A DNA stretch of 29,260 nt. It comes from CAYZXL01 sp964482435. Its GTDB lineage: Bacteria; Auribacterota; JABMQX01. The first letter of the stretch is position 1, and the number at the start of each line of letters is the position of its first letter. Location: contig CAYZXL010000061.1 in assembly GCA_964482435.1 (NCBI GenBank), positions 1 to 29,260 of the forward strand, written 5' to 3'. Below the pieces are notes generated by a model. The model did no database searches. It worked only from the letters and a program-made list of their open reading frames with translations, and was not told where the DNA came from. Positions 15,998 to 23,416 of this stretch are shown here, piece by piece. The position numbers and the translations under genes were made by a program.

Positions 15998-17077
15998 ATG
16001 AAGTTCGTTGAGGAATTCCGAAATAGAGAACTTGCGGCTGGTCTTGTCCGGCGGATAGAACAGGTGCTCGGAAACCGTGAAGTCTCGCTGATGGAGGTCT
16101 GCGGGACTCACACGATGTCCATTCAGCGATACGGCTTGCGCTCGCTTCTCCCGAAGAATCTCAAGCTCCTTTCGGGGCCGGGGTGTCCAGTGTGCGTGAC
16201 GGCGAACGAGCAGGTTGACCTCTCGATTGCGTATGCGATGGCGGACGGCGTCATTCTCGCGACCTTCGGCGACATGGCGAAGGTGCCCGGGTCACGAACG
16301 AGCTTGCTGAAGGCGAAGGCGGCTGGTGGGCGGGTGCAGATTGTCTATTCGACGATGGATGCCCTCAAGCTCGCGGAGACCAATCCGGACAGAAAGGTCG
16401 TCTTCTTCGGAATTGGCTTCGAGACGACTGCTCCGACGATCGCCGCGTCAATCATCGAGGCTCAGGGAAGAAGGATCTCGAATTACTACGTCGTCTCAGC
16501 GGCGAAAATCATTCCCCCGGCGATGGAGGCGCTCCTTCAAGGAGAGGCCCGAATAGACGGCTTCATCTGCCCCGGACACGTCAGCGTCATCATCGGCTCG
16601 ACGGCTTATCGGAGGATTGCGGAGGTTGGCCGCGTGCCGTGCGTCATTGCCGGCTTCGAGCCACTTGACATATTGCAAGCGATAGAGATGCTTGTTCGAC
16701 AAATCGCCGACGGAAGAGCGGAAGTCGAGAACCAGTACAGCCGGGTCGTTCACGAAGAAGGCAACGCAGCGGCTCGCGGAATCATGGAGAGAGTTTTTGA
16801 AGTGCGGGATGCCAGGTGGAGAGGAATTGGGGTTATCCCGGGAAGTGGGCTTGGGATACGGCCCGCCTTCGCCAGCTACGATGCGGAAGTCCAGATTCCC
16901 GTCGAGCGGGAGAGGACAGTTGAGAATAAGCGATGCATTTGCGGGCTAATTCTGAAGGGCGTGAAGGAACCGACTGATTGCCCGTTGTTCGCAAAAAAAT
17001 GCACCCCGGAAAATCCCGTCGGCGCATGTATGGTTTCTGGCGAGGGCGCATGCGCCGCTTATTACAAGTACCGTTAA
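15998..17077 (+). CDS. hypD: HypD, [NiFe]-hydrogenase maturation iron-sulfur protein
   Basis: HypD works with HypC as the scaffold on which the Fe(CN)2CO group of [NiFe] hydrogenases is assembled in the cytoplasm. This 359-residue protein has the family motifs CGTHTMSIQRYG (C35), GPGCPVCVT (C63, C66), GIGFETTAPT, and a cysteine-rich C-terminus with CICGL, DCPLF, KKCTP and GACMV that holds a [4Fe-4S] cluster. The open frame extends upstream to 15869, but the ATG at 15998 matches where the family begins. A 251-base gap without a recognisable gene separates it from hdrA. hypE follows after 13 bases. Confidence 0.96.
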   Translation: MKFVEEFRNRELAAGLVRRIEQVLGNREVSLMEVCGTHTMSIQRYGLRSLLPKNLKLLSGPGCPVCVTANEQVDLSIAYAMADGVILATFGDMAKVPGSRTSLLKAKAAGGRVQIVYSTMDALKLAETNPDRKVVFFGIGFETTAPTIAASIIEAQGRRISNYYVVSAAKIIPPAMEALLQGEARIDGFICPGHVSVIIGSTAYRRIAEVGRVPCVIAGFEPLDILQAIEMLVRQIADGRAEVENQYSRVVHEEGNAAARGIMERVFEVRDARWRGIGVIPGSGLGIRPAFASYDAEVQIPVERERTVENKRCICGLILKGVKEPTDCPLFAKKCTPENPVGACMVSGEGACAAYYKYR

Positions 17078-17090
17078 AGGCACAACGCAA

Positions 17091-18098
17091 ATGGCGGTGG
17101 ACGACGCGAAAATTCTGCTTGGGCACGGAAGCGGCGGGAAGCTCATGCACGAACTGATTCGGGGGGTAATGGTTCGGGAGTTTGGCGGCGACCCGCGGGC
17201 GAGGCTCCTCGATTCTGCGATTTTGAATCTCCGTGCCGAAAAGCTGGCTTTCACGACGGACACTTACGTCGTCAAGCCGCTGTTCTTTCCAGGCGGGGAC
17301 ATCGGGAAGCTGGCGGTCTGCGGGACAATCAACGACCTGAGCGTGGTCGGGGCGAGGCCGCTGTTTTTGTCGTGCGGGCTGGTCATCGAGGAAGGTCTTG
17401 AGATGTCCGTTCTGAGAAAGGTGATTCGCTCGATGCAGAGGACGGCGGAAAAGGCGGGCGTGAAAATCGTCACCGGCGACACCAAGGTGGTCGAGAAAGG
17501 AAGCTGCGACGGGTTATTTGTCAACACGGCGGGGGTGGGGGTTGCGGAGAGGTTTCTCGACGGTGAAATTCAGGCGGGAGACGAGGTTGTGGTCAGCGGG
17601 ACAATCGGAGACCACGGGATGGCAATCATGGCAGCCAGAGAAGATTTCGGGCTTGAGACCAAGCTGCGAAGCGATTGTGCTGCGGTCAACGGTCTCGTGC
17701 AGAGCCTGAAGCCATTCTTCCCCAGGATTCGCCTGATGCGAGACCCGACGAGGGGTGGGCTGGCGACCGTTCTGAATGAGTTTGCGGAGGGGACGGATGC
17801 TGGGATTCTTCTCGACGAGGATGCCATCCTCATCCGGAGGGAGGTCGCTGCTCTGAGCGAGCTTTTGGGTCTTGACCCGCTTTACATAGCGAACGAGGGG
17901 AGGGTGGTTGTGGTATGTTCCAAGGGAACGGCGGAGGCGCTTGTCAGGCGAATGCGCTCGCATCCTCTCGGCAGGAGAAGCGTGGTCATCGGGAAGGTGG
18001 TTCCCGATTATCCGGGCAAGGTCTGCATGAGGACGAAAGCGGGCGGGACTCGCATCCTCGACATGCTCGTCAGCGACCAGCTCCCCCGAATCTGCTGA
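17091..18098 (+). CDS. hypE: HypE, carbamoyl dehydratase for hydrogenase cyanide ligands
   Basis: HypE receives a carbamoyl group from HypF on its C-terminal cysteine and dehydrates it with ATP to a thiocyanate that supplies the CN ligands of the [NiFe] site. The 335 residues show the PurM-like fold markers: GHGSGGKLMHELI near the start, LDSAIL, FTTDTYVVKP and MRDPTRGGL. The protein ends in LPRIC, the required terminal cysteine. It is co-directional with hypD and separated from it by 13 bases. The partner HypF, needed to charge HypE, is not encoded in the window. Confidence 0.96.
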   Translation: MAVDDAKILLGHGSGGKLMHELIRGVMVREFGGDPRARLLDSAILNLRAEKLAFTTDTYVVKPLFFPGGDIGKLAVCGTINDLSVVGARPLFLSCGLVIEEGLEMSVLRKVIRSMQRTAEKAGVKIVTGDTKVVEKGSCDGLFVNTAGVGVAERFLDGEIQAGDEVVVSGTIGDHGMAIMAAREDFGLETKLRSDCAAVNGLVQSLKPFFPRIRLMRDPTRGGLATVLNEFAEGTDAGILLDEDAILIRREVAALSELLGLDPLYIANEGRVVVVCSKGTAEALVRRMRSHPLGRRSVVIGKVVPDYPGKVCMRTKAGGTRILDMLVSDQLPRIC

Positions 18099-18129
18099 GA
18101 GCGGTGGCGAGGCGTGCGGTTGTGTTTTG

Positions 18130-18196
18130 GTGGCATGGGCATCTTGCCCATGTCAGCCTTACGTGACGTCAATCACGGGCGAGACGCCCGTGCCAC
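18130..18196. repeat. Dispersed two-hairpin palindromic repeat, copy A
   Basis: GTGG (18130-18133) and CCAC (18193-18196) bracket two perfect 8-bp hairpins, each with a 3-base loop. The first is CATGGGCA-TCT-TGCCCATG (18134-18152) and the second CACGGGCG-AGA-CGCCCGTG (18174-18192). A 21-base linker joins them. The same element with a 6-base linker occurs at 26537-26588. It lies between the convergent hypE and hypC genes, where it could also act as a bidirectional terminator. It resembles REP-like elements whose translation yields a GRDARAT-type string. Confidence 0.85.
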
Positions 18197-18301
18197 GAGA
18201 AGAACTCAGGTCGAGGCTCCAAATCTGCCACCAATTCTCAGCCACGCTGGTGGCGAGGGAGCAACCCGGGGACACCGGAGCTGCGAACGGTTGGCCGGGA
18301 A

Positions 18302-18532
18302 TCAAGGCTCGCCTTCCTGGGCGAGGGCGAGTTCCGCGAGGAGGTCGAGTGTCCTCTTGGCTTCCTGCTCGTCAATTTTCTCGATGGCGAAGCCCGCGTG
18401 GACGAGGACGTAATCGCCGAGGTTGACATCCGGCAAAAGCTGGAGGCTTACTTTTCGCCTGACGCCTTCGGCTTCGACTTTTCCAAACGAGCCTTCCAGT
18501 TCGACGACTTTCATGGGAATCGCTAAACACAT
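18302..18532 (-). CDS. hypC: HypC/HupF-family hydrogenase maturation chaperone
   Basis: HypC is a small chaperone that carries the Fe(CN)2CO moiety from HypD to the hydrogenase large subunit. This 76-residue protein starts with the diagnostic MCLAIPMKV, whose N-terminal cysteine is essential, and continues with an OB-fold typical of the family (DYVLVHAGFAIEKID). The frame stays open upstream, but the ATG at 18532 is fixed by the Met-Cys start and has GGAG upstream. It is the last gene of a leftward hypA-hypB-hypC group, 14 bases after hypB, and converges on hypE. Confidence 0.95.
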   Translation of the reverse strand: MCLAIPMKVVELEGSFGKVEAEGVRRKVSLQLLPDVNLGDYVLVHAGFAIEKIDEQEAKRTLDLLAELALAQEGEP

Positions 18533-18546
18533 GTGCTCGACTCCGG

Positions 18547-19209
18547 TCATTCCCTCCCGGGGCGGCGTTTCAGCCTCTCCTCCAGCCAGGCGACCCACTC
18601 CTCCGCGCCCTCGCCGGTCGTGCACGATATTGGAATCACGTCGAGCGCGGGATTGATTCCGAGAGCATCTTGCTTCATTGCCTCGACGTCAAAATTGCAG
18701 TGCGGGAGGAGGTCCATTTTGTTGAGAAGCATAAGCGACGCGTTCGAGAAGATTAAAGGATATTTGGCGGGTTTATCATGCCCTTCGGGGACGCTGATGA
18801 CGACGATTTTGGCGTCTTCTCCGAGGGCGTAGCCGGCGGGGCAGACGAGGTTTCCCACATTTTCGATGAATATCAAGTCGAGTGACCGGTAGGGAAACTT
18901 AGCAAGCGCAGAAGCAATCATGTTCGCGTCGAGGTGACAGCCGCCGTGGGTGATGATCTGGATGCTTTCGACGCCGAGCTTTGCGATTCTCTCCGCGTCG
19001 CGTGTGGTGGCGATGTCTCCCTCAATGACGCCGATGCGATATTTCTCTTTGAGCCTTTCGATGGCGACTTCGATGACGGAAGTTTTTCCGGCTCCTGGGG
19101 AGCCTATGAGGTTGAAGACGAGAACGCTGCTCTCGCGGAATTTCGCTCGGTTTCGTTCGGCTATCGCGTCGTTGGCTTTGAGGATGTTAGTGAGGACTTT
19201 GATTTTCAC
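18547..19209 (-). CDS. hypB: HypB, GTPase for nickel insertion into hydrogenase
   Basis: HypB is a SIMIBI-class GTPase that, with HypA, delivers nickel to the hydrogenase precursor. In the 220-residue form the Walker A motif is GSPGAGKT (37-44), followed by EGDIATTRDAERI, THGGCHLDA (C91, H92), ENVGNLVCPAGY (C123) and NKMD for guanine recognition. C91, H92 and C123 form the known metal site of the G domain. There is no histidine-rich nickel-storage N-terminus. I chose the GTG at 19209 because it gives the usual family start MKIKVLTNIL; a GTG at 19251, overlapping hypA, is an alternative. It lies 32 bases after hypA. Confidence 0.95.
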   Translation of the reverse strand: MKIKVLTNILKANDAIAERNRAKFRESSVLVFNLIGSPGAGKTSVIEVAIERLKEKYRIGVIEGDIATTRDAERIAKLGVESIQIITHGGCHLDANMIASALAKFPYRSLDLIFIENVGNLVCPAGYALGEDAKIVVISVPEGHDKPAKYPLIFSNASLMLLNKMDLLPHCNFDVEAMKQDALGINPALDVIPISCTTGEGAEEWVAWLEERLKRRPGRE

Positions 19210-19241
19210 GGGGTCATATTCCCGGTGCGATTGTTCGGAGA

Positions 19242-19583
19242 CTATTCGCACTCGATGGACTCTAAGAAAAACTCCTTGCCGCTCAGCAGCTCGACCCTTG
19301 GCGATTCGCATTCCGAGCACCGAAAGAAGAAGCCCTCAATTCGGAACTCCTTGCGACATTCGAGACATCGCCCGACGAGGGGCTTCTTCTCGAAGTTGAG
19401 TCGGGCGTTTTCGGCCACCGTTCCCTTCGAGACGACCTCGAAGGCAAAAGACAGGGCGTCGGGGACGACTGTGCTCATTTCGCCAATCACAATGCGCAGA
19501 GAAATGACTCGCGAAACGTCCTGTCCTTCGACGGCGTCTCTGACAATGTCTATCAAATTGGATGCTATCGAAAGCTCGTGCAA
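19242..19583 (-). CDS. hypA: HypA, nickel metallochaperone
   Basis: HypA binds nickel through its N-terminal Met-His pair and passes it to the hydrogenase with HypB. The 113 residues begin HELSIAS after the initiator and carry the zinc-binding pairs CLEC (C73, C76) and CSEC (C89, C92). The start is a TTG at 19583 with GAGGAG eight bases upstream. No ATG fits, but TTG still gives the methionine needed for nickel binding, and the length equals the family norm. It is the first hyp gene of the leftward group, 74 bases downstream of a TMEM165-family gene on the same strand. Confidence 0.93.
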   Translation of the reverse strand: MHELSIASNLIDIVRDAVEGQDVSRVISLRIVIGEMSTVVPDALSFAFEVVSKGTVAENARLNFEKKPLVGRCLECRKEFRIEGFFFRCSECESPRVELLSGKEFFLESIECE

Positions 19584-19657
19584 GTCTTTTGCTCCTCGGT
19601 GACCGAGCGCCAACCTCCGCCCATGTTCGCATCTCACTCCTGGTCGGCTGAAAAAAC

Positions 19658-19933
19658 TCAGCACTTGCCCAGGAACATGAGCACTCCGATGACGACGAAC
19701 ACGGCACCCGCCGTTCTCCGAACGTACTGGCGGGGAAAGTTGGTTCCGATAATGCGCCCAACGGAAACTGCGAGAAAGGTAATGAGCGCAAGGGCCAGGA
19801 CCGCCCCTAAGAAAACGGCCCAGTGCGGACACTCTTTCTTCGATGCCAGACAAACAGCGACGAGTTGCGTCTTGTCTCCAAGCTCCGCGATAAAAAGCGC
19901 CACGAACGCCGTTATGAAAGTCTTCCAGAACAT
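19658..19933 (-). CDS. TMEM165/GDT1 (UPF0016) family half-size metal transporter
   Basis: A 91-residue membrane protein with the family signature ELGDKTQL (E17-L24) inside the first hydrophobic segment, then hydrophobic stretches around 38-60 and 74-90. The family exports or exchanges divalent cations such as manganese or calcium; half-size members with one signature are thought to pair up. It lies immediately upstream of and co-directional with hypA, so it may be co-transcribed with the nickel-insertion genes (inference). AAAGGA sits upstream of the ATG. A strong hairpin at 19989-20031 lies in its leader region. Its metal is not predictable from the sequence. Confidence 0.85.
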   Translation of the reverse strand: MFWKTFITAFVALFIAELGDKTQLVAVCLASKKECPHWAVFLGAVLALALITFLAVSVGRIIGTNFPRQYVRRTAGAVFVVIGVLMFLGKC

Positions 19934-19988
19934 CTCAGGTCCTTTCGGGGAATGTAAAGTCTAACTGTTTTGAGTCCCTCCTGCGAAT

Positions 19989-20031
19989 GGTGCTGCCTCG
20001 GTCGGGACACTGAGTACCGCCGAGGATCACC
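19989..20031 (-). promoter_or_regulatory. Strong hairpin in the leader of the TMEM165-family gene
   Basis: Nested complementary arms are visible: GGTG (19989-19992) with CACC (20028-20031), and CCTCGG (19996-20001) with CCGAGG (20020-20025). CGG and CCG in the loop can extend the stem. It ends about 55 bases upstream of the ATG at 19933. Because yybP-ykoY manganese riboswitches often precede this transporter family, I looked for that motif (GGGGAGTA and partners) and did not find it. The role is unknown; it could be a leader structure or an unrelated repeat. Confidence 0.4.
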
Positions 20032-20419
20032 GACGACAGGCCCTTAATGTTTTCAGTAGCGCAGCCGGGCGCTGGCGGCAGAGCGTGTTAGCTGCGAATG
20101 CCGCCGAAAACGCCTGAGGGCCTCCACCGGCCCGGCGGGCCATCGAATGAGCATCGGCATCGCTGCTCTTTTGCGGTCTGTGCGCGGAGCCGGCGAAGAT
20201 TAGGGACGCACGGATTGAGCTTTGCCCCCGCCACGACCGCCATTTGCCGGATTTGTCGGGTGAACCCTGATGCGAGCCGCATGCCCGTGCCAGGCTACCA
20301 CCTCGGCATGGCTGCTCACTCGTCTTGCGCTCTTCGGATGGTCCCGTTCGGGCGATTGCGTTTATTCTACCCACGAAGCGGCGACCTTACAACGCATTTC
20401 TTTCCCGAAGGGAGCGGAC

Positions 20420-20557
20420 ATGCCGTCAATCACTTCACGGTTGAAAAACTCGCGGACGATTCTAATCTCCTGGGCGGTCGGCTTTGGGTGCAAGAAACCT
20501 CCCAAAGAGCAGGTGCGTATCATATGTCAGCGGGCGCAACCCCAGCGCGGGCGTTGA
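20420..20557 (+). CDS. Possible 45-residue small protein, unrecognised
   Basis: The only support is a good ribosome-binding site (AAGGGAG about six bases before the ATG) and a short hydrophobic stretch TILISWAVGFGC in an otherwise basic peptide. No homology is recognised, and it lies in a region that otherwise looks non-coding. It may well be chance. Confidence 0.15.
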   Translation: MPSITSRLKNSRTILISWAVGFGCKKPPKEQVRIICQRAQPQRGR

Positions 20558-20605
20558 CGGGGCTAAAGGATTCGGCTACATTGGCGTGGGAGGCAGGGGA
20601 TTTGG

Positions 20606-20636
20606 ACCGGCGCTTATCTCGACGCCGGTAGATTTT
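20606..20636 (+). terminator. Weak terminator-like stem with T-run
   Basis: A perfect 7-bp stem (ACCGGCG 20606-20612 with CGCCGGT 20623-20629) is followed by AGATTTTT. No convincing + strand gene lies directly upstream, so its role is doubtful. It could insulate the membrane-protein gene downstream. Confidence 0.25.
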
Positions 20637-20900
20637 TGCCGAAATGGTTTGCTGTCGGCTCACCCTGAGAGGTCTGGGGCCGTGCAATGGAGCAGTGGCG
20701 CACGGGAGGATTTTTTGCCGCCCGGTTTGGGAATGGAACGCAAGCCCGCCCGGAGGAGGACTCTGGCGGCGGTTTCAGTTTAGCCTGCGCACTTCCGGTT
20801 CGTTGTTTTAACTGCCCAGCATTCGTTGGCCGGAAATTCCCGGGAACCGTTCTTCGCGGGGGCGGCAGGTTTGTCAGGAAGGAGATTTCGCGGAACGAAA

Positions 20901-21629
20901 ATGTTGCGTGTTGGAGGAGTTCTTCACGGTCCCAATAGGGCACCATCACCGTCGTTTGGTGGGCGGCGCCTTCTTGCTCTGGCGTTTTTTGCCGTCGGGA
21001 TGGCGTACGTTGAGGCGGCGTGCGTGGTCTATCTGTGGGAAATCCTTTATCCGGGAGGTTTCAAATTCCCGCTGCTGCTGGTTGTTGAGGACCAGTACAC
21101 GGCTTTAGTTGCGGTCGAAATGGGAAGGGAGTTTTTTACTTTGGTGATGCTTTCAGGATGCGCGATTGCGGCGGGTCGGACGAGGGTTCAGCGGGTCGCT
21201 TCATTTCTTTTTCTCTTCGGGGGATGGGACATCTTTTACTATTTCTGGTTGAGGGTTATGACGGAGTTGACTCACTTCCCCGCCTTCCCGGCGTCGCTTG
21301 GGACGTGGGACATACTGTTCCTTCTGCCGGCTCCATGGACGGGGCCGGTGTATGCCCCAATGACGGTTGCGGCGACGATGGTCCTGTTTGGCGTGATGCT
21401 TCTGGTCGCGGAGAGTCGCTCGGCGAGCATCAAGCCCCATTTGCGGTTCTGGGTTATCGAGGTGATTGCGACTCTGATGATTTTGGGTTCTTTCGTGTGG
21501 AACTGCGGGGTTGTCCTGACGAAAAAAGTCCCGTCGTTCTATCCGTGGTGGCTGCTTTTGCCGGCGGAGATTATAGCCATCACCGCGTTCGTCTATCTTA
21601 TCAGGGATTGTTTCTCTCGCCGGCGATGA
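20901..21629 (+). CDS. Multi-pass membrane protein of unknown function
   Basis: A 242-residue, strongly hydrophobic protein with about six or seven likely membrane spans. After a basic, proline-rich N-terminus, hydrophobic segments lie near residues 24-45, 75-93, 103-115, 133-150, 155-165, 175-195 and 205-230. Conserved-looking features are WDIFYYFW followed by WDILFLLPAPWTGPV, with several aromatic residues in or near the membrane. I do not recognise the family by name and assign no function. The frame is open from a TTG at 20826, but the ATG at 20901 is preferred; its ribosome-binding site is weak (GGAAGGAG lies too far upstream). It stands alone between a non-coding stretch and the efflux operon. 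Confidence 0.75.
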   Translation: MLRVGGVLHGPNRAPSPSFGGRRLLALAFFAVGMAYVEAACVVYLWEILYPGGFKFPLLLVVEDQYTALVAVEMGREFFTLVMLSGCAIAAGRTRVQRVASFLFLFGGWDIFYYFWLRVMTELTHFPAFPASLGTWDILFLLPAPWTGPVYAPMTVAATMVLFGVMLLVAESRSASIKPHLRFWVIEVIATLMILGSFVWNCGVVLTKKVPSFYPWWLLLPAEIIAITAFVYLIRDCFSRRR

Positions 21630-21728
21630 CGGGAGTGCTGCGAAAGGCCGAGAATGGGCGGGCGGTTTGCCCCGCCGCTCCGAGACTGCAAGCAGGACGC
21701 TGGCGTGGTCGGCGCTTTGCGAATCGGA

Positions 21729-21881
21729 CTATTGTTCTTTTGGCTCCTCGTCGAACTTACACTGGACCTTGCTGTCGTCTTTTGAGAAAAACCATTTGCA
21801 CGAGGGAAGACATCTCAACTCACCGATGATTCCGTACCTTGGACAATCGAGCAGACCGTCTTGGATTTCTTTCTCCAGCAT
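21729..21881 (-). CDS. Possible 50-residue cysteine-containing small protein
   Basis: A short leftward gene whose ATG at 21881 is preceded by AAAGGG at about eight bases. The peptide contains spaced cysteines (LDCPRYG, LRCLPSCKWFF, VQCKF) and a charged C-terminus rich in E, D and K, a composition more protein-like than that of neighbouring chance frames. Paired cysteines could bind a metal or iron-sulfur cluster. The frame continues upstream to 22037 but loses this character there. No family is recognised. It is divergent from the efflux operon. Confidence 0.45.
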   Translation of the reverse strand: MLEKEIQDGLLDCPRYGIIGELRCLPSCKWFFSKDDSKVQCKFDEEPKEQ

Positions 21882-22081
21882 AAAATTGACCCTTTGAATG
21901 CTTGGCCGAAAGGGGAAAATGACATTTTGGAAAAACCTGCAGGAAATAAACCTTCCCCAACTGCCGTCAATTATAGGGGGATGTTTGAGGTTTGGCAATA
22001 TCCTTCGCGTCGGCGGTTGGGACCGAATAGAGAGCACTGGTTTGTCTCCATGGTTCCGCGGGAAAGGGAAGGGCGAGAAAT

Positions 22082-23416
22082 ATGAAGATGCGGTTTTTGT
22101 GCGGGCTGGGAAGTGTTTTTTGTGGTCTGGCGATGGCCGAAGTGGCGGCTGCTGATTCTGCCAACGAGGAGTCCGTGCCCCTGATACCTCTTGAGCGCGT
22201 GCTCGATCTCACGTTGAAGAACTCGTTCAAAATCGCCCTCGCCAATGAGCAGTTTGAGGCAGCGGTCAGGGCGCTTCACGACGCGAAAAAACGGCGGCTT
22301 CCGCGGGTGGGCGTGCAGGGATGGTTCAGCGGGGATTTGTTTGAAGTTGGGGAATGGGGAGACCAGAATCTCGGAAGCTACCTGACGCTCGATTGGGATT
22401 TCTACCAGGATGGCGCGATAATGCAGGTAATCGCCCAGAGCTGGGCGAACCTGAAATCTGCTCAGTACACACGCCGCCAGACGGTGCTGGAGCTCATATA
22501 CGGCGCCACCTCTCTTTTTTACGATGCCCTGAAAGCCGGGCGCCAGATAGAATCCGGGAATCAGACGCTCGCAGTGGACGAGATGCGGCTTAAGATTGTC
22601 CGGGCGGAGTTCGAGCAGGGGAGAAGAACACAGTCCGAATTAGTGGACGCGGAAGGGAGGGTTCTCGATTCGAAGTTATCATTGACCCGGGCTCAGCAGG
22701 CTCTGGCGAAGGTAACGATGGGCTTGCGGCAGTTGACCCGCGACGACACCATCGAAAGCATCGAGGACCTGCCGCGGGGAATTACCTGGCAACTGGACTT
22801 CCCCGTCGAAGATGCGGTGAGAACAGCCCTGAACCGTCAGCCGAACGTCTTGATTGCGAGAGCGAACGTAGAGCTGGCTGCTATGGGGGTGAAGTATGCG
22901 AAGCTCAAGCGGCTGCCGAGCGTGCGTTTCCTGACGGGGACGGATTACGCCTTTGCGCCCCTGGCGAGGCCGGAGGATTTTGGATTCCGGGTGGGAGTTA
23001 TTGTAAGCTACCCGCTGTACGATGCCGGAGATAGGGCTTCGCGGATCGAGGACGCACGGTCGGCTTTGAAGCGGGCGGAAATCCAGTTGTGGCAGGCGCA
23101 GGACCAGATGAAGGAGGAGGTCACGGACAGCCACGCCTCGGTCTCAAATCAGCTTGTTTTGCTTGAGCTTGCCGAGAAAGGGCATGAGAAGGTCAAGACC
23201 GAATTTGAAATAGCGAAGAAGCGGTACGAGGAAAGGAAGATAGATGAGCTCCAGATGGCGGAGATTCGGTTGCGCTACACTCAGTCAGTAGAGCGGGTCG
23301 AGAGCTATCGGCTGGATGCGCTTCTGGCGCGGGCGAAGCTTCTGAAAAGCGTGGGGGTGAGTTCTCTGGACGAGATAAGGGCTTATTGCAGAAAAGAGAG
23401 TAAGGAGAAAAAATGA
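22082..23416 (+). CDS. TolC-family outer-membrane efflux protein
   Basis: The outer-membrane channel of a tripartite exporter. The 444 residues begin with a signal peptide (basic start, hydrophobic core, EVAAADS cleavage region near 20-25). They continue with the two repeated coiled-coil/beta units typical of OEP proteins: a first unit with VLDLTLKNSFKIALANEQ, and a second with VRTALNRQPNVLIARANVE and a VSYPLYDAGDR strand. Long alpha-helical coiled-coil segments with many A, E, K and R residues follow. GGAAGGG precedes the ATG. The stop overlaps the membrane-fusion gene start as ATGA, marking a tight operon with the three genes that follow. The substrate is unknown. Confidence 0.88.
   Translation: MKMRFLCGLGSVFCGLAMAEVAAADSANEESVPLIPLERVLDLTLKNSFKIALANEQFEAAVRALHDAKKRRLPRVGVQGWFSGDLFEVGEWGDQNLGSYLTLDWDFYQDGAIMQVIAQSWANLKSAQYTRRQTVLELIYGATSLFYDALKAGRQIESGNQTLAVDEMRLKIVRAEFEQGRRTQSELVDAEGRVLDSKLSLTRAQQALAKVTMGLRQLTRDDTIESIEDLPRGITWQLDFPVEDAVRTALNRQPNVLIARANVELAAMGVKYAKLKRLPSVRFLTGTDYAFAPLARPEDFGFRVGVIVSYPLYDAGDRASRIEDARSALKRAEIQLWQAQDQMKEEVTDSHASVSNQLVLLELAEKGHEKVKTEFEIAKKRYEERKIDELQMAEIRLRYTQSVERVESYRLDALLARAKLLKSVGVSSLDEIRAYCRKESKEKK

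Larger units (their letters stand above)
19934..20900. other. Long stretch without a convincing gene
   Basis: Open frames occur on both strands here, but none has recognisable domains, sensible composition and a good start together. I see a strong hairpin at 19989-20031, a short GC-rich inverted repeat at 20129-20141 and a terminator-like stem at 20606-20636. One weak small frame at 20420-20557 has a good ribosome-binding site. No tRNA or rRNA was recognised. Confidence 0.55.

Noticed and set aside
19934..20060. yybP-ykoY manganese riboswitch ahead of the TMEM165-family gene
   Set aside because: The family is known for this association, but the conserved loop sequence is absent from the minus-strand leader.
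20027..20374. Open frames on both strands in the 19934-20900 gap
   Set aside because: The products are rich in arginine, serine and alanine without domain-like patterns, overlap one another on both strands, and mostly lack ribosome-binding sites.
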